Positions 5,578-9,989 of a stretch of 9,989 nucleotides of DNA are shown here, in pieces. The notes beneath the pieces are model-generated. The model ran no database searches. It was not told where the DNA came from and saw only the letters and a list, made by a program, of their open reading frames with translations. Made by a program: the position numbers and the translations under genes. This stretch comes from Alphaproteobacteria bacterium (GTDB taxonomy: Bacteria; Pseudomonadota; Alphaproteobacteria; UBA7887), in assembly GCA_028289725.1 (NCBI GenBank), contig JANQOH010000331.1, positions 1 to 9,989 of the forward strand, read 5' to 3'. Positions within the stretch are counted from its first letter, which is position 1; each line of letters starts with the position of its first letter.

Positions 5578-6563
5578 CGCTTCGTACAATGCGCGCCGTC
5601 AAGCTGCTAGTTGGTCTGGCCGGACTTGCGTTGGCGGTCTTCTTATTGATTCGCCAGGACGCAACGTCGATCGCGCAAGCAAGCCTTTCGGTTGGATGGG
5701 GTTTGCTGGCGATTGCGGCATTCGAGGCTCTGCCGATTATCTTTAAGAGCATTGCTTGGTCCGGTTTGATCGCGGGCCGCCATGAAATTAGCCTACAAAC
5801 AATTTTGTTGGCACGTTGGATTCGACAATCAGTCAGCCAGCTTTTACCGGTTGCGCAAGTCGGCGGCGATGCGGTCGGCGCGAGGGTTCTGACGTTGCGG
5901 GGTACCCCCGCCCCCCTGGCGGCGGCGTCGACAATTGTCGACCTGACCTTTGGCGCGGTCGCGCAGCTCGTACTGACTGTCGGCGGCTTGGCAGCGCTTG
6001 TCGCGTGGCACGGCGATTCCAGTATCGCAGGGGCTACGCTCGCGGGCGCGGGTGTGGTCGCTCTCGCCGTGGCCGGCTTCGTCGTGATGCAAAGACGCGG
6101 CTTTTTTGTCGCTTTGGGACGCGGCGGCGGTGCACTATCCAAGGTCTTTAATCGGTTCTCCGGCAGCGCGGAGCGCGCCGACGCCGCGGTGACGGAGATG
6201 TATCGTCGGCTCCGCGGTCTTGCGCGAAACCTGGTCTGGCAAATTGTTGCTCAAACCGTTGCTTGTGGCGAGATCGTGATTGCCTGCCATTTCCTCGGGC
6301 AACCGATTTCGTTTGTCGATGCCTTCATTTTGCAAACCTTGGTCCGTGCCATGCGGGCGGCCGCGTTCTTCGTTCCCGGCGGCCTCGGCGTTCAGGAAGG
6401 TGGTTTGTTGTTGATCGCGGGGCTCATCGGCCTCGCCCCGTCGACCGCCTTGGCCATCGCCTTGATCAAGCGGGTTCGCGAGGTGGCCGTCGGCATACCG
6501 GGGCTTGCGGCCTGGTATTTCATTGAAACCCGCGCATCAGCCGCCCCGCGAAGCGGAATCTGA
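5574..6563 (+). CDS. HpnL/UPF0104 flippase-like integral membrane protein (LPG synthase TM-region family)
   Basis: A 329-residue polytopic membrane protein of the lysylphosphatidylglycerol-synthase transmembrane/UPF0104 superfamily, most like the HpnL group associated with hopanoid loci. There are roughly seven or eight hydrophobic helices (for example about 8-26, 42-60, 116-145, 152-172, 222-240, 246-266, 276-298, 303-316). Family landmarks are ARWIRQSVSQLLPVAQVGGD (80-99), AAASTIVDLTFG (116-127) and FFVPGGLGVQEGG (265-277). The catalytic LPG synthase domain is absent, so it is a transporter/flippase-like or accessory protein, substrate unknown. The GTG at 5574 overlaps the lipid kinase stop (GTGA); an ATG at 5589 is the alternative start. 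Pairing with a lipid kinase suggests a role in lipid head-group or phosphatidate handling (inference). No hopanoid synthesis genes lie in the window. Confidence 0.82.
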   Translation: MTLRTMRAVKLLVGLAGLALAVFLLIRQDATSIAQASLSVGWGLLAIAAFEALPIIFKSIAWSGLIAGRHEISLQTILLARWIRQSVSQLLPVAQVGGDAVGARVLTLRGTPAPLAAASTIVDLTFGAVAQLVLTVGGLAALVAWHGDSSIAGATLAGAGVVALAVAGFVVMQRRGFFVALGRGGGALSKVFNRFSGSAERADAAVTEMYRRLRGLARNLVWQIVAQTVACGEIVIACHFLGQPISFVDAFILQTLVRAMRAAAFFVPGGLGVQEGGLLLIAGLIGLAPSTALAIALIKRVREVAVGIPGLAAWYFIETRASAAPRSGI

Positions 6564-6618
6564 TCGGCAAGCGGAAGGCTGCCCTCCGCGCTGCCCGCCG
6601 TCCGGGGGTTCGCGGGGC
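6543..6618 (+). terminator. Nested inverted repeats around the flippase stop codon
   Basis: GCCCCGCG (6543-6550) is fully complementary to CGCGGGGC (6611-6618), and inside it GCGGA (6571-6575) pairs with TCCGC (6585-6589). The outer arms enclose the TGA at 6561-6563. A long-range 3'-end structure is possible. The following bases (6627-6638, TTGATTTTTCAA) form a further small hairpin. Confidence 0.3.
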
Positions 6619-6685
6619 CTAGCCGGTTGATTTTTCAAGGAAACGGCCGAATCTCTCTTCCCAACAATATCAGCAATCCCGCGAA

Positions 6686-6707
6686 CCGGTATTTTGCCGG
6701 ATTTTCT
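6686..6707 (+). terminator. Candidate weak intrinsic terminator upstream of ppk2
   Basis: CCGGTA (6686-6691) pairs with TGCCGG (6695-6700), including one G-T pair, around a TTT loop. ATTTTCT follows. It is the only hairpin in the window followed directly by a T-rich stretch. It could end the lipid kinase/flippase transcript. Confidence 0.3.
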
Positions 6708-6716
6708 AACTTGGGT

Positions 6717-6756
6717 AAGGGCCCGGACGGCAATCCGGTGCTAAGGGAGCCCTTTT
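6717..6756 (+). terminator. Structured element in the ppk2 upstream region
   Basis: AAGGGC (6717-6722) is complementary to GCCCTT (6749-6754). Immediately inside, CCGGA (6723-6727) pairs with TCCGG (6734-6738) around CGGCAA, leaving a one-sided 10-nt bulge. Two further T residues follow. It ends 14 bp before the ppk2 Shine-Dalgarno, so it is either a terminator of the upstream operon or a leader structure of ppk2. Confidence 0.35.
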
Positions 6757-6783
6757 GCGCGGGTATTTCTGGAGGGGACGACC

Positions 6784-7839
6784 GTGACCGAGACATCGAA
6801 AACGGCGGCAGGGGACGCCGAAGCGCTAGAAGCTGTCACCGAAGACACGACGAATGAAAGCAATGGCGCGCGCCCGAAGCGGCGGCGTGCGCGTGCCGCG
6901 TCAACCAATGGCGACGCGACCGAATCCCAGGCGGCCACAGAGAGTGCAACACACCGGCTCGCGCAAATGCGCCATGACCCAGCCGCGATCCGGCGCGCTT
7001 TCGAAACCGGTGAATACCCTTACAAGCAAAAAATGCGGCGCACGGTCTATGAGAAGCACAAGGCCGAACTGCAGGTCGAGTTGCTGAAGGTCCAGGAATG
7101 GGTCAAAGCAACCGGACAAAAAGTCGTTGTTCTGTTTGAGGGTCGCGACGCCGCCGGCAAGGGCGGCACCATCAAACGCTATATGGAGCATTTGAATCCG
7201 CGCGGCGCACGGGTGATTGCCTTGGAAAAGCCGACCGCGCGCGAAACCAGCCAATGGTATTTCCAACGGTATGTCGAACATCTGCCCGCCGCAGGCGAAA
7301 TCGTCATGTTCGACCGTTCTTGGTACAACCGCGCAGGCGTCGAGCGCGTGATGGGCTTTTGCTCGCCTAACGAATATCTCGAATTCATGCGACAATGTCC
7401 GGAGCTGGAACGCATGATGGTGCGTAGCGGCATTCGGTTGTTCAAGTACTGGTTCTCGGTGACCCGCGACGAGCAACATCGGCGCTTCGCTTCGCGCGAG
7501 AACGACCCGCTCAAACAGTGGAAACTCTCACCGATCGACCGCGCGTCTCTCGACAAATGGGATGATTACACCGAGGCCAAAGAGGCCATGTTCTTCTACA
7601 CCGATACGGCGGACGCGCCTTGGACCATCGTCAAGTCGAACGACAAGAAGCGCGCCCGGTTGAGCTGCATGCAGCATTTCCTGTCCGCTCTGCCTTATCC
7701 GGAGAAGGACAAACGCGTGCTTCAAGGGCCTGATCCGTTGTTGGTGGGATCGAGCGCGCATGTGCTTGGCAACACCGAGCACATTTTGGGCAAGAGCATC
7801 CATCCGGAACAGCGGCGAAAAAATTCGGCCAGTCCTTGA
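6784..7839 (+). CDS. ppk2: Polyphosphate kinase 2 (class I PPK2)
   Basis: A 351-residue PPK2 that transfers phosphate between inorganic polyphosphate and nucleoside diphosphates (ADP/GDP), linking polyphosphate to the nucleotide pool in the cytoplasm. The Walker A is GRDAAGKGGTIKRY (residues 120-133), the Walker B block is EIVMFDRSWYNRAGVERVMG (172-191, D177), and the lid region is SVTRDEQHRRFASRENDPLK (about 227-246), followed by WKLSPID and WDDYTEAKEAMF. This is the single-domain class I form. The catalytic core starts near residue 76 (GEYPYKQKMRR). The first 55 or so residues are an extra acidic, then Arg/Lys-rich (KRRRARA), low-complexity extension. The start is GTG at 6784, set by a strong GGAGG at 6771-6775 with 8-nt spacing. 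It is preceded by a 220-bp structured gap and followed by three tandem hairpins, so it is probably a single-gene transcript. Confidence 0.95.
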   Translation: MTETSKTAAGDAEALEAVTEDTTNESNGARPKRRRARAASTNGDATESQAATESATHRLAQMRHDPAAIRRAFETGEYPYKQKMRRTVYEKHKAELQVELLKVQEWVKATGQKVVVLFEGRDAAGKGGTIKRYMEHLNPRGARVIALEKPTARETSQWYFQRYVEHLPAAGEIVMFDRSWYNRAGVERVMGFCSPNEYLEFMRQCPELERMMVRSGIRLFKYWFSVTRDEQHRRFASRENDPLKQWKLSPIDRASLDKWDDYTEAKEAMFFYTDTADAPWTIVKSNDKKRARLSCMQHFLSALPYPEKDKRVLQGPDPLLVGSSAHVLGNTEHILGKSIHPEQRRKNSASP

Positions 7840-7848
7840 GCCGGTCTA

Positions 7849-7922
7849 GGCCCTAGGGCCGCGCGCGGAGCGTCCGCGCAGGCGCGCGGTTTGACTTGCC
7901 AAACCGCCAAATCGGACGATTT
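7849..7922 (+). terminator. Palindrome plus three tandem hairpins after ppk2
   Basis: Starting 10 bp after the ppk2 stop there are four elements in a row: the perfect 12-bp palindrome GGCCCTAGGGCC (7849-7860); GCGCGGA/TCCGCGC with a 3-nt loop (7863-7869/7873-7879); GCGGTTTG/CAAACCGC with a 6-nt loop (7886-7893/7900-7907); and AAATC/GATTT with a 4-nt loop (7909-7913/7918-7922). All stems are perfect. No T-tract follows the strong ones. The likely role is termination or 3'-end protection of the ppk2 mRNA; a leader function for mtnN is the alternative. The rest of the gap to 8052 holds only the palindrome CGGTCGACCG (7956-7965) and no gene. Confidence 0.5.
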
Positions 7923-8052
7923 CCATTGAGTTGGGGCGATTTGACCCGGCGCGGGCGGTCGACCGTCGCTGCCGGCGCGAATCCGTCCGCGGGACACAAC
8001 CCATTCGCCAATCCGAGCCGTGTGTGGCCGGGGCGAGAGGTTCGAGGTGGCC

Positions 8053-8757
8053 ATGCTGGCAATTGTCGGCGCGATGGACGAGGAAATCGATCTGCTGGCG
8101 CAGGAAATGTCGATCGAGGACCGCGAAAAGCGGGCCGGGGTCGATGTCGCGCTCGGCTCGTTTCTCGGCGCGGACATCGCGCTCGCGCGGTGTGGAATTG
8201 GAAAAGTCAACGCCGCGATTTGCACCCAAATGTTGATCGACCATTACGCGATCGATGCTTTGATCTTCAGCGGTGTCGCGGGGGGCCTGCTCCCCAACAT
8301 GCGGCCCGGCGATTTGGTGATTGCCAGCCATTTGATTCAGTTCGACATGGACCTGACGGCTTTCGGGCGTCGTCACGGGGAATTGCCTGACAAGGACCGT
8401 ATGATCGAGTCCGACCCGGACCTCGTGAAGCGGGCCGCCGAGGCCTACGATCAAGCCTTCAACGGGGCGGAAACCGAGCCGCATCTCATGCTCGGCACGG
8501 TGGTGTCGGGCGACCGTTTCATTCAGGATTCGGACACGCTCCGCTGGCTGCAAAGGGAGTTTTCGGCGCTGGCAACCGAAATGGAAGGCGCCGCCGTTGG
8601 CTACACGTGCAACCTCAACGATGTGCCGTTTGTGGTCATCCGTGGTCTGTCCGACACTGCCGGCGATAGCGCGGCCGGCGACTATGAAGCGAACCTGTCG
8701 GCGGTCTGCCACAATTGCCACCGGCTCTTGGAGCGTTTGATCCCCGCCGTAAACTGA
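8053..8757 (+). CDS. mtnN: 5'-methylthioadenosine/S-adenosylhomocysteine nucleosidase (MTAN)
   Basis: A 234-residue PNP/UDP-family nucleosidase that removes adenine from methylthioadenosine and S-adenosylhomocysteine, serving methionine salvage and the activated methyl cycle in the cytoplasm. The length matches E. coli MtnN (232). Seen: AIVGAMDEEIDLL (3-15; E11 corresponds to catalytic Glu12), GIGKVNAA (48-55), FSGVAGGLLPNMRPGDLVIA (72-91), DMDLTAFG (98-105), VVSGDRFI (150-157), ATEMEGAA (174-181; E178 equals Glu174) and VIRGLSDTAGD (195-205; D201 equals the catalytic Asp197). All key residues are present. I chose ATG 8053, with GAGG at 8044-8047; an in-frame GTG at 8047 would add two residues, and the longer reading from 8020 adds a stretch unlike the family. 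It lies 213 bp after ppk2 and is probably transcribed separately. Confidence 0.95.
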   Translation: MLAIVGAMDEEIDLLAQEMSIEDREKRAGVDVALGSFLGADIALARCGIGKVNAAICTQMLIDHYAIDALIFSGVAGGLLPNMRPGDLVIASHLIQFDMDLTAFGRRHGELPDKDRMIESDPDLVKRAAEAYDQAFNGAETEPHLMLGTVVSGDRFIQDSDTLRWLQREFSALATEMEGAAVGYTCNLNDVPFVVIRGLSDTAGDSAAGDYEANLSAVCHNCHRLLERLIPAVN

Positions 8758-8799
8758 CCTGGCGGCCGCCGATCCTGAGACCACCGCGATTCATACAAT

Positions 8800-8820
8800 T
8801 GCGTCCGGCACCGGAGCGCA
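8800..8820 (+). terminator. Stem-loop after mtnN
   Basis: TGCG-TCCG (8800-8807) pairs with CGGA-G-CGCA (8812-8820) around GCAC, with one bulged G. It lies about 43 bp after the mtnN stop and has no T-tract. The rest of the 167-bp gap shows the palindrome GCACGTGC (8877-8884) and no recognisable FNR/NNR box (TTGAT-N4-ATCAA). Confidence 0.3.
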
Positions 8821-8924
8821 CGCCGCATCTGCGCCTGCGTCGAATTCGCAGAAACCTGGGCTGTTCTTTGTGCGCCGCACGTGCAAAGCTTGCGCCACGG
8901 TCGACAGGTTGAGGCACGCATTCA

Positions 8925-9278
8925 ATGACGAATAACATCATCAAGCACCGGATCTTTGGGCCCGTGGCGCTGGCGATCGCGGCCATTGGTTTCGCGTCAG
9001 CGGCGCAGGCGGAAGAGTGCAACGACATCCACGAAATCGAGATTACCCACGTTTTCACGCCTGGCGATGCCTACGCAAAGCCGGGTGACTGCTTCCATTT
9101 CACCAATGTCCACAATATCGAGCACAGCGCGGTCGGTATGGATCGGGAGTTCAATACGGGCATTTTGATGCCGAACGGCACGGCCTGGCTACGCTTCGAC
9201 GAACCGATCGTGATCCCCTATGTGTGTGGCGTCCATCCACTGATGACTGGCGTTCTGGTCGTCGAGGAAGAAGAATAG
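8925..9278 (+). CDS. Secreted type-1 copper cupredoxin (amicyanin/plastocyanin-like)
   Basis: A 117-residue small blue-copper-type electron carrier. It has a clear Sec signal peptide: KHR, then a hydrophobic core (about 11-26), with probable cleavage after AQA (residue 29), so the mature protein is about 88 residues and periplasmic. The copper site is readable: H67 in HNIEHSAVGM, and the C-terminal loop YVCGVHPLMTGVLVV supplies C101, H104 and M107 (CxxHPxM, the amicyanin/pseudoazurin pattern). Two further cysteines, C32 and C56, could form a disulfide. The start has GAGG 10 nt upstream. It lies 10 bp upstream of the NosR-like gene, so it is almost certainly co-transcribed and likely exchanges electrons with a partner of that system. 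It could instead serve another periplasmic dehydrogenase or reductase; the fold assignment is firm, the partner is inferred. Confidence 0.85.
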   Translation: MTNNIIKHRIFGPVALAIAAIGFASAAQAEECNDIHEIEITHVFTPGDAYAKPGDCFHFTNVHNIEHSAVGMDREFNTGILMPNGTAWLRFDEPIVIPYVCGVHPLMTGVLVVEEEE

Positions 9279-9288
9279 CCCCTCGACC

Positions 9289-9989
9289 GTGACACGTGGG
9301 GGCGTGACGCGGCCAGGCCTCGCGCCCCGCGCGCGACACCATTTTCTGGCTTTGTTTTGGGCCCTGATTGCCCTCGGCATCGGCGCGTCAGCCGCTGGCG
9401 CGGGCATGGATCAACCCTTTGCCGAGCGATTGACGCCTGGGCTCGTTCAATCACTTTTTCCCGAAGCCGATCCTTCATTTGCAATCACTGGAGCACCACC
9501 TTTCGCCCGGATCACGCGCCAAGGGATATTAGCCGGCTATCTATTTTCGACGCATGAGACCGTCCGGCCAGCGGGCTATAGCGGAAATTCTTTCGATATC
9601 ATGGTAGCGCTCGGCGTCGACGGACAGATTCTCGGCCATGTCTTAGTCGAGGAGCAAGAGCCCCTCATTTCCCCTGGCATGATCACGCCGCAGAGCTTCC
9701 GCCAATTCTTGTCGCAGCTTCACGGCATGAATGTGAAATCCGACCGGCGTTTCACACCTAAGAGCATCGATGCCATATCCGGCGCAACCATCAGCGCGAT
9801 GGCGATGGGACGCGCCGTGCTCGATTCCGCGATCCTAATTGGCCACAAGCAAGGCGTCATCGAAGACGGCGGTGGCGGGATCGCCCTGGACATTTACGAG
9901 TTTTCCGAACGCGACTGGCCGGCCTTGGTTCAAGACGGATCGATCGCGAGCCTGAGCCTGACCAACCGACAAGTTCGAGAGGCATTCGC
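9289..9989 (+). CDS. NosR/NirI-family protein, N-terminal periplasmic FMN-binding domain (cut by window end)
   Basis: The frame stays open from GTG 9289 to the window end (233 codons), so only the N-terminal third of a protein usually about 700 residues long is visible. A hydrophobic segment (about 19-37, FLALFWALIALGIGASAAG) is a signal sequence. It is followed by the NosR-type FMN domain: LFPEADPSFAITGAPPFARI (56-75), GYSGNSFDIMVALGVDGQIL (96-115), VEEQEPLIS (120-128) and DAISGATISAMAM (161-173). S164-G-A-T167 matches the site where FMN is covalently attached to Thr. The DIYEFSERDWPALVQDGSIA stretch also fits NosR. In NosR the missing part carries membrane helices and ferredoxin-type 4Fe-4S clusters and feeds electrons to N2O reductase. 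GTG 9304, preceded by a G-rich run, is an alternative start. Without downstream nosZ it could instead be a NosR-like paralogue of another respiratory system. Confidence 0.82.
   Translation, partial: MTRGGVTRPGLAPRARHHFLALFWALIALGIGASAAGAGMDQPFAERLTPGLVQSLFPEADPSFAITGAPPFARITRQGILAGYLFSTHETVRPAGYSGNSFDIMVALGVDGQILGHVLVEEQEPLISPGMITPQSFRQFLSQLHGMNVKSDRRFTPKSIDAISGATISAMAMGRAVLDSAILIGHKQGVIEDGGGGIALDIYEFSERDWPALVQDGSIASLSLTNRQVREAF

Noticed and set aside
4807..5589. Minus-strand open frame (260 codons) opposite the lipid kinase
   Set aside because: It mirrors the coding frame of a clear DAGKc protein; there is no start context and no family features.
5513..6142. Minus-strand open frame (209 codons) opposite the kinase/flippase junction
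   Set aside because: The translation is Ala/Pro/Thr-rich and featureless, and the plus strand encodes well-supported proteins.
7923..8052. SAM-II or SAH riboswitch upstream of mtnN
   Set aside because: The gene's substrate made this attractive, but I could not match the conserved core of either class; the region shows only simple palindromes.
7846..8784. Long minus-strand open frame (312 codons) opposite mtnN
   Set aside because: It is antisense to mtnN, whose protein matches MTAN throughout including the catalytic residues; the minus translation has no recognisable domain and typical GC-driven composition.
8758..8924. FNR/NNR/Dnr box upstream of the cupredoxin-NosR-like pair
   Set aside because: No TTGAT-N4-ATCAA-like sequence is present; the closest AT-rich stretch (near 8790-8800) does not fit the symmetry.
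9151..9484. Minus-strand small frames opposite the cupredoxin and NosR-like genes
   Set aside because: They are Arg/Ser/Pro-rich shadows; the plus-strand NosR-like frame is open to the window end and carries a recognisable FMN-binding motif.

Overview
The window looks like a piece of a GC-rich alphaproteobacterial chromosome (Rhodospirillales-like or a relative). This placement is inferred from gene content and codon use (a short CheZ, an HpnL-type flippase, a QmcA/NfeD pair, a SCO protein, a class I PPK2 and a NosR-type protein); no marker gene fixes the taxon. I see no tRNA, rRNA, CRISPR array, transposase, integrase or phage gene, and no sign of recent transfer. It holds eleven protein genes, two of them cut by the window ends.

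Layout. 1-648 (+) is the 3' part of an unrecognised, charged, coiled-coil-rich protein. It converges on a minus-strand pair, qmcA (2191-1214) followed by an NfeD-like partner (1135-662), which is a conserved membrane-quality-control/SPFH module. One perfect hairpin holds both converging stop codons. A 292-bp divergent region then leads to cheZ (2484-3023, +). It carries a good sigma-54 type -24/-12 element (2411-2426) and, upstream of it, a perfect 10-bp inverted repeat whose arms lie about five helical turns apart, where an enhancer-binding activator would be expected. Next come a SCO1/SenC copper chaperone (3174-3788) and a haloacid-dehalogenase-like HAD hydrolase (3864-4586).

The second half is all on the plus strand. 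A lipid (diacylglycerol-type) kinase with a TTG start (4711-5577) overlaps by 4 bp an HpnL/UPF0104 flippase-like membrane protein (5574-6563), a translationally coupled two-gene lipid module. It is followed by polyphosphate kinase 2 (6784-7839), MTA/SAH nucleosidase mtnN (8053-8757), a secreted type-1 copper cupredoxin (8925-9278) and, 10 bp further on, the start of a NosR/NirI-type periplasmic FMN-binding protein (9289 to beyond the window end). The last two suggest the edge of a respiratory electron-transfer locus (nitrous oxide or a related terminal reduction) continuing beyond 9989.

A recurring feature is a GC-rich stem-loop at or just after most stop codons, usually without a T-tract. 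The observations most worth a second look are the cupredoxin/NosR-like pair, the sigma-54 plus inverted-repeat architecture upstream of cheZ, the FliM-like C-terminal tail of CheZ, and the structured intergenic regions on either side of ppk2.
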